Below are positions 43,734 through 54,737 of a stretch of DNA of 64,000 bases, piece by piece (position 1 is the stretch's first letter; every line of letters begins with the position of its first letter). Under the pieces are notes generated by a model that was not told where the DNA came from, did no database searches, and worked only from the letters and a program-made list of their open reading frames with translations. The DNA lies in the NCBI GenBank assembly GCA_019009955.1, contig CM032229.1:144558501-144622500 (forward strand), read 5' to 3'. The translations under genes were made by a program, and so were the position numbers. This DNA comes from Riptortus pedestris. Its lineage: Eukaryota; Arthropoda; Insecta; Hemiptera; Alydidae.

Positions 43734-43855
43734 TTTTAGCAGATTTCCCTTAAGGGAAATCAGCTATTGAGGTCATACTCATGACGCGAGTTTTGAAAAA
43801 TTTCCTCAAATGTCCATCGATCCTACCCAGGAGATGACGAAAATGAGGTCCGTTC

Positions 43856-43916
<61 letters not shown>

Positions 43917-44401
43917 TATATATATTGGTCTGTTAACACTCTAGCGGTCCCAATTTTTGTTTGACCGTAACCAAACTTCACATTTAAGCGTTTTATGTAA
44001 AAAGAAAGATCAAATTCGTTAATGGCTGAAATCGGACCAGTGGAAGGGGGGGGGGATTTTTGAAAATTCGAAATATCTCCGTTATTATGCGTAGTATAGA
44101 AAAATTGTATAGAATCAATGTTATTGCAAATTGAATTTGCTATAAATATTGTTCTATACATTTATTCTGTATCTTGAATATTAACCGAGATATTCGCATT
44201 TGTATTGTTTGTGTGGTTGGCAGGAGTCGGCTGTTTAGGACTATCCACCGAGAGCTAGTGCGGCCGTTTCCGTAAAAGTTCGTCCCTAGTGAATAGGTCT
44301 AGAGATACCTTCCTACTACTGTTATTATTAGGCAGATTTCTCTGTAAAACTTCACGTGGGAAATCTGCTTAGATTACGCAGCCACTGCGTGACGGACTTT
44401 T
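43734..44401 (+). repeat. Family A copy, complete, GTTCG 3' type (reference)
   Basis: Best full-length copy, about 668 bp. A perfect 20-bp palindrome GATTTCCCTTAAGGGAAATC lies at 43742-43761. First block, (TA)n 43861-43924, CTGTTAACACTCTAGCGG, core, TCGGCTGTTTAGGACTATCC and GGCCGTTTCCGTAAAAGTTC, then ACGTGGGAAATCTGCTTAG and hairpin ACGCAGCCACTGCGT with GACGGACTTTT. Confidence 0.95.
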
Positions 44402-44439
44402 AATATTCTGAGTTGGTATTCTGGCAGGTGGAAGTGACT

Positions 44440-44560
44440 TCTAATGTAGGTAGGATGAAAAAATTGTTGGCTACGCTTCCACTTTAATAATTTATTAAAA
44501 CGGCAGAGCGCTTTCGGTGCTTTGCATCAACGTCAGTGCCCGAAGGTTTTCGATGTTGAC
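44440..44560 (-). repeat. Family P fragment
   Basis: Minus strand: CACTGACGTTGATGCAAAGC then ACCGAAAGCGCTCTGCC, TTTTAATAAATTATTAAAG and TGGAAGCG. Same order (CTGA, short stem, GAAAG, AATAAA, GTGGAAG) as the other family P pieces. Confidence 0.4.
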
Positions 44561-44586
44561 CTGACGGCTCTTGGACCTGGACTGAA

Positions 44587-45354
44587 GCTTTTAGTAGATT
44601 TCCTTCAAGGGAAATCAACTATTGAGTTAGTACTCATGACGCGAAAAATTTCTTCAAATACCGTCGATCATACCCAGGAGCTGAGAATATGTATATGGTC
44701 TGTTAACGCTCTAGTGGTCATAATTTTTGTTTGACTGTTCCCAAACTTGATATTTATGAAAAATTAAATATAAATTTCTTTAATGGCTGAAATCGGTAAA
44801 GTGAGAGGGGAGGGGTAACAGAGGTGGGGTTTTTTTAAAAAAAATCGATCGCATATCTTCGTTAGTAAACGTAAAATTGTATAATTTCACTCGTATAGCA
44901 AATGATTTTCAATGAATGATATACAATTTTTTTTACTATTTGGAAAATTAACCAAAATATTTGTTTATTTTAACTTCAGCCTTCAGTAAACCCCCTCTCC
45001 TATGTATGTTATATTGACAGTAAGCTGATCCACTTTATTCTAAGCTTAAATATAAAATATTGTTCGCATTTAAGTTTTACTGTTTCAGATATGTGGAAAT
45101 ATTTTCGGTGTAACGTCATGTAAGACATGTTCATGGCTTTATTATGTTAACTTCAACATTTAACCGTTTCAATAGATTTTTCCTTTATGTGCTTCAGCCG
45201 CTAAACATCTCATATTCAGCAAAAATAATAATACTGTTTTCGTAAGCTTCTGAGGGAGAAATAATCTATGAAATGAGGTGAAAACATGAGAGTTTCATTT
45301 TCCAGCAAGTGGGAAATCTGGTTAGTTTAGGCAGCACCAGCCAGTCGGATTTTT
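44587..45354 (+). repeat. Family A, subfamily B, copy 2
   Basis: Closely similar to 43132-43733 over about 590 bp, including GTAACGTCATG and CAACATTTAACCGTTTCAAT, then extends to a degraded standard 3' end AGTGGGAAATCTGGTTAG, AGGCAGCACCAGCCAGTCGG and TTTTTT. The terminal hairpin no longer pairs. Confidence 0.85.
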
Positions 45355-45389
45355 TTCAGTAATGCCAGATAAGTATATAAGTAACTTGC

Positions 45390-46288
45390 TAAGGTACCCG
45401 GCTTCACCCAGGAAATCATTTGAGTGATTATGATATTTCTTTTTGGGCTTTACTTTGTACAATATTTTTGCATTTTCCAGTCTCAATGCTTAGGATTTAC
45501 ACCCGAGTCCGGAGTGATGGGGATATGTTAATAATAAAAGTATTTGTTATGTTAAGTATCTTTTTATTTGAATAACATAATCACAGATTATCTATCTTAT
45601 TATCATTGCAAAAAATACGGAGTTTCGTTGATTTCTATTTAGTATTTTAGTCCCATGACATTGTTGACCCCTTCTATAGTTTTTCGTGTATACCTCATTT
45701 ATATTTAGTTATACGGAAAAAGTCCATATACCATAAGTTACTTTAAATAACATAATAAACAACTTTTGTCATGTGCATAATTGCCGAAAAACCAATAGGA
45801 AACGAAATATCGCTATTTTTAATTTCAGATCTCCTTACAACTCCTACTCCTGTTAGTATCTCGAAATTTTAATATAGCTTATATTTAGGGAGCGTTTAAT
45901 ACTAAATCAAATACGGAGTTTCGTTTAGCTCGGTTGAGTCTTTTGTGCCATATAAAATTGTTGACTCTCAGTATTGTTTTTAGCGTACAACTCATTTATA
46001 CTTCGGTTTACGAAAAAATGTATATAACAAAAGTTACTCTAAATAACACAACAAATAACTTCTGTTATGTGCATATTTGCCGAAAAACAATAGGAAACAT
46101 AATATCGCAATTTTTAATTTCAGGCCTCTCTTATAACCCCCACTCCTGTTCGTCTCAGAGAATATTAATATAGCCAGAAACCTAACCTGTTTTAGCAGTA
46201 ATATACATACCGAGTTTCATAAATTCGGTTCAGCCGTTTACGATTCTATAAAGGACATACAGACAAACATTCATTTTTATATATAAAG
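45390..46288 (+). repeat. Interspersed family T, copy 3 (longest)
   Basis: Begins GGTACCCGGCTTCACCCAGG, has two tandem internal units (about 45600-45860 and 45900-46150; shared TTACTTTAAATAACA or TTACTCTAAATAACA, GAAACGAAATATCGC, CTCCTACTCCTGTT) and ends TTCGGTTCAGCCGTTTACGA, GACATACAGACAAAC, TTTTTATATATAAAG. No ORF. Could be a LINE 3' region or a non-autonomous element. Confidence 0.72.
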
Positions 46289-46423
46289 AAGAAGTCAAGC
46301 CGGTGGTTTGAGGTAAATGTCAGAACGAATGTTTCCATTGAAATCTGAAAACTTTTGCGATTCCTTTGCTTCTCACGGGGAAGTAAAATGGAGAATTAAT
46401 GGTGGGGGATCATAGTGTATTGA

Positions 46424-46468
46424 GCATGTAGAATATCTGCTTAGTTTACGCAGAGTGACGAACATTTA
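46424..46468 (+). repeat. Family A 3' terminus relic
   Basis: AATATCTGCTTAGTTTACGC then AGAGTGACGAACATTT. The hairpin loop and right arm are deleted. Confidence 0.6.
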
Positions 46469-46973
46469 GATATGGCTTCAGTTCCAATGCCAAAGACCAT
46501 GTGTTTTCACGTTCCCTATAGATTCGCCATGATGCAATCTCCCAAAGATAATGATGATGTCAATGAGGTCTTAGGAGTTGTCTGATTGGGTATTGTATGA
46601 CGTGACCATGGGCGTCAACCATCTCGGCACTGATTGCGACAGAAGCAGGTATATGTAGGCGTATCTTCTTACACCACCTTCCGCTCCGCCAACATCTTGG
46701 GTTTCTACACCACTATTGTGGTCAAGAGACCTTATAAATGATACTTAAGCCTTTACCAGCGAGACATTCCTTTACTCGAGATTAGTTTTATTCTCTTATC
46801 TTATTCACGCGTCCACGTGAGTTCCAGAAGTTTCAATAGTTAGCTAGTACGTATTTATTTCCAAGTGTCTCTGGAAGACTTTGAGTCATGTATTTGATCC
46901 TCAAAGGGACGAATTATCTAAATAAAACTCCTGATTCTACCTGGTAAATTAGTAAATTATAAATTCACACAAG
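46469..46973. other. GC-richer unique region
   Basis: 46500-46760 is richer in G+C but offers no continuous frame or splice pair I trust. Confidence 0.35.
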
Positions 46974-47222
46974 TCCTTACACAGGGGCTCAGGTTAGCCA
47001 CGTGAGTTAAAGCGTTGGCATTAATCTCACTTGGCAAACCTAGAGTGGCGAGTTCGATTCCTGCCTGGGCATGGCAAAAAGTAATTTATTTAATGATGAT
47101 CTCATTAAATACAATTCTTGGTTCCACCCTGGCTAGAAAGGAAGATGAAGATAACCCGACACAATTAACCATAGTAGCTAAAAATGGGCGCTAATAAATA
47201 ATAATAAAAAATCATTATACAG
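46974..47222 (+). mobile_element. Full-length SINE, diverged 11-bp duplication
   Basis: SINE 46985-47211. GGGCTCAGGTTAGCCACGTG, TGGCGAGTTCGATTCCTGCC (best-preserved box B, GTTCGATTCC), CCACCCTGGCTAG, tail AATAAATAATAATAA. Flanks TCCTTACACAG and TCATTATACAG agree at 9 of 11 positions. Confidence 0.88.
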
Positions 47223-47651
47223 ACGAGGCTCAAAAATAAATGTAGGTATCATTGACCTATAACACAACCGTCAGCCCACTCACTCCCTCAAAGCCTATTT
47301 TAATCAAAAGAAGAGTGGACCAGATTTTATAACAAAACTAAATATTAATTTCCAACATCCTAGGGTTATTTACGCAGTACGCAACCGAAATAACTCAGAA
47401 ATTAAAAATGGATTTAAATAATAGTCAAAACGGAGCATCCTGTTGACAGACGGAAACCGAAATTTTTCGTAATTACAGCACTTCCTTTACTTCGTACTGG
47501 AGAGTAAAAACTAATAATTTTGTTTATTTGGGCTGTATTTTTTAAATTAACTACTGTGGTTGAGGTTCAAGTAATTACAAAGATAATGAGTAGTGGCTAT
47601 AGAATATTCATTTTTCATGGTTGAATGTGGTTGAAATACTCATCTTTTCAG

Positions 47652-47755
47652 TTTGCATGCATAAAACATTAACTGAAGCCGGTAAAAGGCAAACAACTTT
47701 GATGGGGTTTCCATACCAACTGGATTTAATGGACGAGGATTGGAATTTCTTCATC
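47652..47755 (+). CDS. Candidate internal exon
   Basis: Acceptor ACTCATCTTTTCAG, donor TTCATC|GTAAGC. The 104 nt between are open (phase 2 start, phase 0 end): CMHKTLTEAGKRQTTLMGFP then YQLDLMDEDWNFFI. The frame stays open downstream to 47858, so the donor may be incidental. Acidic and aromatic residues make the peptide more convincing than local noise. Family unknown. It sits directly before the 255-bp tandem array. Confidence 0.33.
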
Positions 47756-47867
47756 GTAAGCCATTTATGGAGGCGGAAATGGGTGGAACGGTGTTCGTCC
47801 TACACGAAGCAGCGATGGCAAATTAGTGGAGGTGCGTGGGCAGAGCTACGGCCTCCTTAAGGCTTAG

Positions 47868-49715
47868 CTTCCAAGGAATGGCCCAACTAGCTCTTCTAGG
47901 GAGTCGGCTTCTAGATTTCTCTGAATCACTCAGCCCCTCGGGCAAGTAATAAGAGTGGAATAAATGGTGACGAGACTCATAAAAACATGCCTTAAGTACT
48001 TAAGCCTTGAGGTAGGTATGCGTCATACTATGACTGATGATAAAACTGATATCAACACGTAGGTTGGTCAGAGGCAATGCAGGATCTTTCCTCCAGACAT
48101 ATTACGTCATACATCTACCGAAACGCTCAGCTTCCAGGGATCAGCCTATGTAACGCTTCTAGTGTGTTCGATTTCTCCGAAATCCATATAAACGCAGTGG
48201 ATTAATTCGTGACGACTCAAAAAAAAATTGATTAAACAATAACGAAATCTTGGTAGATGATTGCGTGATATAATACATGATGCTGAAAGTATCATAACTT
48301 GTACGATAGTATGAATTTTACTTATTATTAATTCAGAACAGGCCAGGCATACTTCTACTTCCGACGAATGCTAAACTTCCAAGTGACATTATAACTATAG
48401 CGACTTGTAAAATTTCTTTGAGCACTTGAGCATCAGTGCTTGACAATCAGTAGCTGAACTGGCAGCATGGCTTAAGTGCCATATGAAATCTTGAGATACG
48501 TATATTACCATACATTTACAAACACCACTCTCCAGGGATTGTCGTAGCGTTTTCGTTTTTGTTTCTTTTAATAAGAAATGGTTATATAATGGGGATTGTA
48601 CAAGCAATGAAATAATTGGTGATGCCTCAAAACCATTGCTTTAGCGAAATATTGAAATCCTGACTAAGGAATGTGTCGTAATCTTGACTGATGTTGAAAC
48701 CTACAAGTGTCATAACTTGCACCGTAATATACCACTGTTATCTGGGATAATTACTCCCTTGCAGCGGCATACTTCACCGACCGAAGAATGCTAAAACTCG
48801 AGAGAACATTGTAACTAACTTTTCTTCCGAGCCTGGTTCTTGAATTCTCTGAATCATTTGACCATGTGCAACCAGTGAAATAATTGTCTATAAGACTCAT
48901 AAGTGTGACTTAAGTATCATTATGAAATCTTTCACAAGGTATACACCATAATAGGACTAATGGTAAAACATGGTAGTATCATGACGTATACGGCCTGGGA
49001 CTGTGATGCTGGAACATTGCTCCAAAAAAAAGGAAATCCTGGATCGTTGACATCCAGGGATCAGCCTAACTAGCGATTCTCGGTTTCTCAGAATTAGACA
49101 TCTAATTGGAGTAGTAATACCATTGGAATAATCGGCTGCAAGAATCGTAAACTTGACTTAAGAAATATTATGCATCCTTGAGCGAGGTATGTGTTATACT
49201 TGATATTGAAAAGTAAAAGTATCATATCAGGGACGATTAATGGCTGTGGCTGTAAAGCACAGATATTTAGGAGTAAAACGACTTCTACTGGAACGCTTAC
49301 TTTCCAAGTAAAAGCCAACCAATTGAGTTCGGTTCTTGAGTACTTTGTAGTAAGACACTTAAGCTCAGCGTGTAATACCATAATAATACATAATTGATAG
49401 ATGATAGAACCATTATAAAATTTTAGCTAGTTCTGCCTCATAATCTGAAGGTGAAAAATGATAATAAGTGTTTAAACAGTGAAGCAAGATATATACTTGT
49501 GAAAAATCGTTTTGGCTTTTATGTATTAGCCTGAATAGCCGAAGCGAGCTGGGTCCTTGATGTCTTGGAATTGGTATCCTTGTAGGGCAAGTACATTCAG
49601 TGAAATAATTGGAACTAAAACATATTAACATGAATCACTTTAATTATAGAGACATAATTATGAGGTCACAGTTAGGTAGGCGTCATACCCAATTGAAGGG
49701 AAAACTGATGGACGT
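47868..49715 (+). repeat. Degenerate tandem array, about 255-bp unit, eight units
   Basis: The same ordered motifs recur: CTTCCAGGGATCAGCC, TTCTTGAATTTCTCTGAATC, CAGTGAAATAATTGG, GACTCATAA, CTTAAGTATCATTATGAAAT, GAGGTATGCGTCATAC, CTGATGGTAAAACTG, AGTATCATAACTTGTACG, GGCATACTTC and CGAAGAATGCTAAA. Unit starts: about 47868, 48131, 48376, 48529 (shortened), 48796, 49051, 49310 and 49530 (spacing about 245-267 apart from the shortened unit). Units are strongly diverged, so this is an old satellite-like array. Confidence 0.8.
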
Positions 49716-50741
49716 CCTTCGACTGGTCGTTTATTGCTAATAACCATTAGAGGTGTAAAACCCTCGTCGATACATACTCATTACGGTTTACTATAGAAAC
49801 TGTGGGATTTGTCCCGTAGGTGTTTGATAATCACAGAATGTAAAATTAAGGCATCTTTTTCAGAGAAATAAAAATAAAATCGGTCGAAATAAGCCGGTCC
49901 CCACATAAATTCATAAAACATATGTACATCCCGACAATTTTATAAAGGCACAAGTCAATTTGATGTGGCTCAGTCAGTAGAATGAAACACAGATAACTTG
50001 GCTACCACACAACTCACTATCAATGCCGTGGCTCCGTCTAGCTGAATCATATAAGTAGAACAAACAATTTACTAAGAGCATGAAGTTAAAAAATACAAAT
50101 TGCTTTGTTAGTATTCATGAAATGGAAACTTGGTCAACGCAAAATAGTAATAATTATAATTTCGATACTTCTCATAATGCCTGGTTTTATTTTCAATTTT
50201 GCGTTTCCCTTGTCTCTAAACCTACCCATGGTACAAGGGATTAAACAACATATCATGAGCGTAGAATCACAATGCCAAGTGACCCTGTGAGAGAATTCTG
50301 TAAAGTATACTAATTAATTTAAAAGTTGAGACACAAAAATTATGTCTAGGGAAGAACGCTAATGTCTTGGAAAAATGAAAGAATATATGTAGCAGGCATT
50401 CAAGAAAAAAATTTTAAAAATGTATATAATAAATGATAAATCATCATTACTGTAAAATTAATTTTTAAGTAACTCAAAATAAATACCATCCTTTAAAACA
50501 ACTAATTATTAATAACCAAAGAAATTCATTCAGCATTTTATTTTAAAATTAAAATAAACTTTCAAATAACTCCTCATCAAAAACCTCTTTTAATAAATAA
50601 TTTCCGTTAATAAATATCAATTAAAGTATAATAAAAAAAATTCATTTGGCAATGAAAATATGTGTTGTTTTTTTTTTTTTAAATTTAGGATATAAATATT
50701 TGAATTAACGTTATGCAAGTTTGCTAATGAAGATAGTGGTA
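49716..50741. other. No gene recognised
   Basis: A+T-rich; a 61-codon plus frame at 50105-50290 is hydrophobic but has no family or splice context. Confidence 0.4.
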
Positions 50742-50899
50742 TTAATAACTCAAAAGAGGAATATATAAGAGATAGATTAAGCAACGGATTGGCTTCTGTT
50801 TTGAATCACAAAGCATCTGTTGGTTTTCTTCTTCAAATATAGGTTGATTCTCTGAATATGAACTACTTGGCCAAAAATAATCCACTGACTCAGCCTTCT
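50742..50899 (-). CDS. Candidate terminal exon
   Basis: On the minus strand TACTTTTGGCACAG can act as acceptor. The following frame reads KAESVDYFWPSSSYSENQPI, FEEENQQMLCDSKQKPIRC, then a short hydrophobic end LIYLLYIPLLSY and TAA. The Glu/Gln/Ser/Asp-rich part is unlike the Lys/Ile/Phe noise of this region. No family recognised; the frame extends upstream of the acceptor to about 50945. Confidence 0.3.
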
Positions 50900-51112
50900 C
50901 TGTGCCAAAAGTATTCTTTTGAATTGAATGAATATACAATTCCATTTATTGCCCAATTTGATGTTTTACATTAATTTGGAATTAGATATTTATGAAAAAC
51001 GTTCAATAATATGAAACTGTGTCCAGTGATCAAAGTTCATTCACAGCACAATTATAAATCCCTAAGTATATAAGAATTAAGCTATAAGTTGGGCATGCGA
51101 TGTTTAAGACTG

Positions 51113-51400
51113 AGCCAAATAATGTGAAAATCGTATGAGTAGAAGTGGGGGGGTTACCGAAAACTGATAAAAATAGAAACCCCGAGTATCTCCGTAAATA
51201 TGTGAGATAAATAAAAGTGTGTAGCATTTACAGGAAATTAAATTTGGAATAAGATTGCCTATATACAGTTTTTTGACATAACTAGTAATAGGGATGATAT
51301 TCGGAATTTCCAATTTTTCACCGTCTAAACCCCCCTTCCCCTTTTTCCAGACCGTTTTCAGCCATTACCTAATATAAACTTTCTTTTTACATTGAACGAA
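51113..51400 (-). repeat. Family A relic, old
   Basis: ATGAGTAGAAGTGGGGGGGT, ATTAAATTTGGAATAAGATT, TAAACCCCCCTTCCCC, CGTTTTCAGCCATTACC and TTTCTTTTTACATTGAACG are core. No ends. Confidence 0.75.
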
Positions 51401-51544
51401 CTGTAAATGATGAAGTCACAGCGAACACATTGTTATAAATCTCACATAGCGAAAAGTCTTGAAACAAAACGTTTCTTGATATTAAGTTTTTTGTTAATAT
51501 AAAAAGTAAGCATGAGGGATGCAAAACTAAGATAAAATTGAAAT

Positions 51545-51812
51545 AAGAAATTGCACATATCTTGATTAATATCCGAGATAAAGAAGAAATGTTTTGAACA
51601 CCATTTCTAGAAGATTAAATTTGCAAAAAGATTTGTCCGTGTACAATTACCCAATACGACGCATAACAACAGAGATACCTCAAATTTTCGATTTCCCCCT
51701 CCCTCTAACCCAATATTTTAACCAAGATTGTATTTGTATTTGTAAAATGTTTCCACCGACACGGAATTTTGATGATGAATTTTCGGCATTTTTAAGGGAA
51801 ATCTGCTAAAAT
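51545..51812 (-). repeat. Family A relic with fused 5' end
   Basis: CACATATCTTGATTAATATC core, CCAATACGACGCATAACAAC, then unrelated bases and TTTTTAAGGGAAATCTGCTA at the 5' end. First block and microsatellite deleted. Confidence 0.75.
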
Positions 51813-53019
51813 TTAATCTTCATTTTATTCGAAATAAAATGTTTTGGACTGCTTGAACAAACTAGAATTCAAATTGATACATATCAGCTTTATATTTCGG
51901 TTTTTTTTATTTATTTTTCTATAGGACATATATTTTTTTCCTGTATAAAATGTAGTTAATGATCCAATACATTGTAATTTAATATTGACATTTTAGCGTT
52001 TCGAGACCTTCGAATAGGCCCAAGTTGACAAATAATATATTTGTTTTGGTTTCCATGGAATCAAATATTATAAAGCCCTAATTGCACATGTGATTTTAAA
52101 GATGATTTTACGGATTTTACCTCAGCCTTCAGGTGACATAAATTTTGGAGCATTGATAATTATTTCTACAATGAAAATGATATGTACATACTTATCACCG
52201 TTTAATTAGAAACTCGTTTACAACAGATGAGGAAAGTATTTAATACCTTGATGAACTATTTTTAAATGCATTACATAGTAGTAATCTACATGTGCGGAAT
52301 CCTTCAAGCATCATAAAATGACTAATGTTTCACTTGAATTAATGAATGGAATTTCTCATCCATAAATGATACATTTGTTCCTTATTCAGAATGATGAATA
52401 TCATTATAAATAGGCAAAAGGAAATATTCAAGTTATAGAAAGTTATATATTATCCAGCCATTGTCAGGGCCTATGTTTCCATGAGCACGAATCCTAGATT
52501 TTTGATTCAAACAGGTCAACATGTCTTTTTTGACTGAAAAAATATACAATTTTTATAGTTAGCGTCAAAACGACTTATATTAACTAAGTATACAAATTTT
52601 AAATCATTAATGAGTTACTCATTCGGTCCTCTTGAAAGCTAACTCTGGAATTTCATTTATTTTTGGAAATGCTGACAATTATAAACATTAAATCCAATTC
52701 CTGTTTTACCAATAAAAGCTTAAAGCGTTGGGTATTAATTCTGAAGGAAGTTTCTTTTTCTTTATGTATGTAAAAATGTTTTTTTTTTTCATCCTTAAAC
52801 GATGATAAATATATTCATTTTTTTGTATTCTTTATATACGGATGAAAGTTAATTTTTAAATCATTGTAGCAAGTTGTAAAATGAAATGTTATGGAGCTTT
52901 AAATTTTAATTATATATTCGAATATTTCCTTAAGGTTTTGACTAAAAAATGTATATTTATGTGTATATGTATGTTTTATTTTGTTAGGGAACCTTTTTTT
53001 TCAATTCTGATGGTCATAT
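51813..53019. other. No feature recognised
   Basis: A+T-rich unique DNA. Confidence 0.45.
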
Positions 53020-53326
53020 TTGTTAATAGCTAAAATTAGACAAAGCAAACTCCGATATATATCCATTATCATGAGTCGCATCGGAACATTTTATAGGACC
53101 AATCTTTTTAAAATATTGATGTTCTACAATTGTTGTTCAATACATTTTTCGTTGATGATGGTTATTCGTATTTTCGGCCTTCAGTAAACCTCTTCCCCCT
53201 CCCTTCTACTCAACGGAGTTTTACATAGATATAGAGAATATTTGGTGAGATGAGATCATCACTGTGTGATCTGCCAGTCTGGGAAAACTGCTTAGTTTAC
53301 GCAGCCCCTGCGTAACGATTTTTTTC
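53020..53326 (+). repeat. Family A 3' half, GATGAGATG type
   Basis: TTAATAGCTAAAATTAGAC, CGCATCGGAACATTTTATAG, TTCAGTAAACCTCTTCCCCC, AATATTTGGTGAGATGAG, then AAACTGCTTAGTTTACGC, hairpin with CCCTGCGTAACG and a T-run. Confidence 0.85.
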
Positions 53327-53442
53327 TTTTTTTTTTTTTTCTTAAATTCAGATAGTACTTAATAAAGGAAAACAAGTATTTTCAATTTATTATTCATTTA
53401 CTTAACCCGATCATTTACGGGATGGCTGGTGGAGGTCCATCA

Positions 53443-53536
53443 TCAACGGAAGGATAAGTTCAAAACACCTCCACTCTTAAAAAAACACTCTTAAGTTAAG
53501 AGTGGAGGTGTTTTGACCTTATTATCCTTCTGTTGA
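53443..53536. repeat. Imperfect inverted repeat, arms of about 37-40 bp
   Basis: TCAACGGAAGGATAA, GTTCAAAACACCTCCACTC in the left arm pair with AGAGTGGAGGTGTTTTGACC and TTATTATCCTTCTGTTGA in the right arm, around an 18-nt centre. One arm half (AGAGTGGAGGTGTTTTGACC) is also found, slightly changed, on the minus strand at 61113-61136. Confidence 0.85.
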
Positions 53537-54735
53537 TTTAATTATGTTTTGTGTTGTTTATTTGGATAATTTATTTCACCTGAGAGATATTAGTTTGTTA
53601 CTCGCACTCACTTATAAAGCTCTGAGTTATACAGATATAAAAGGAATATAGAGATTCCTGTTATATAAATTTGTGTTTATATATATATATAAATTTTCAT
53701 TTATACAATAATAAACTTAAGCTGCTCCCATAGCAACATCCTCAGCAAAAAAAAATTATATGAGACTCAAAATGGAAATAATTACCTTAAATAAGGCAGA
53801 TAAGGAGGCTGACCTTGATAGATCCCCATAAAAGGAGGCAGCTTAATTTGTTTGTTTATATATATAATATTATTATTTATATAAATGAATCAGATAGTTC
53901 AAGGGATTAACATTTTGTATTATAAACGGGTGAAGAAAATTATATTATCTTATCGCAAAACGAGGAACAAAGCGCTGACATTATTAGGGCAGATAAAGCC
54001 AAATTTATTATTGGCCAGAGTTATAAAGCATGCGAAGAAATGGGATTTTGTTGAATTTAAAAATACTTTAATTTTCATTTCCATTGTAGTTCCTTTTTTT
54101 GTGATTAGAATTTATTATTATTATTTTTCTGCTTTTTTTTTATTATTTTTATTGAAATGTAAGGTTTGATATAATACCTGAAGACAAAATAGTAACCTGT
54201 ATTAACATAATGTTTGTTTATGATATAAAGACACATGCCCCAACATTGTATACGATTTATACGAGGACATTATTTCAAGTGCCAAAATATTTAATATTGG
54301 ATGTATAGAGCAATAACTTGTTGAAAATGAGCAGCATAAAACAATGACGAATGCTAAAGTACGTCTGAATATTGTCATTGAACAAAAAGCAGAAACGTTT
54401 ATTCTTAACAAATAAGCATTTATTGCATTTAAACTCATCTTTCCTTATTAGCATTTAGTGTCCTTCACTCGCATATAATGACGATCTCTCTATTTAGAAC
54501 TCATAAATAGTTTTAAACAGCAAACACATATCTCGGGCATGCAAATAAAGCCATTTGTTGGAAATATGCATCGGCTGAGCAAGCTAAAAAGTCATATATC
54601 TTCATAAGACATGGAATGTTGTAGATTTTTCTTTTACGACTATTTTTATCGCCTCTTGAAAGGATAAAAAATAAATCGTTTCACAATACCGGCTAATTAC
54701 TAAGAATTATTTATTGAGTTAATACGCCTGTGCAT
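53537..54735. other. No gene recognised
   Basis: A+T-rich, with a 94-codon plus frame (53885-54169) that is basic at first and then a run of Phe/Tyr/Leu. No family, no start context; likely chance. Confidence 0.4.
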
Positions 54736-54737
54736 GT

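Noticed and set aside
43823..44161. 112-codon minus frame
   Set aside because: Complementary strand of the family A reference copy, including its TA tract.
48395..49397. Frames of 68-95 codons on both strands
   Set aside because: They fall in the 255-bp tandem array, and the frames are not kept from unit to unit.
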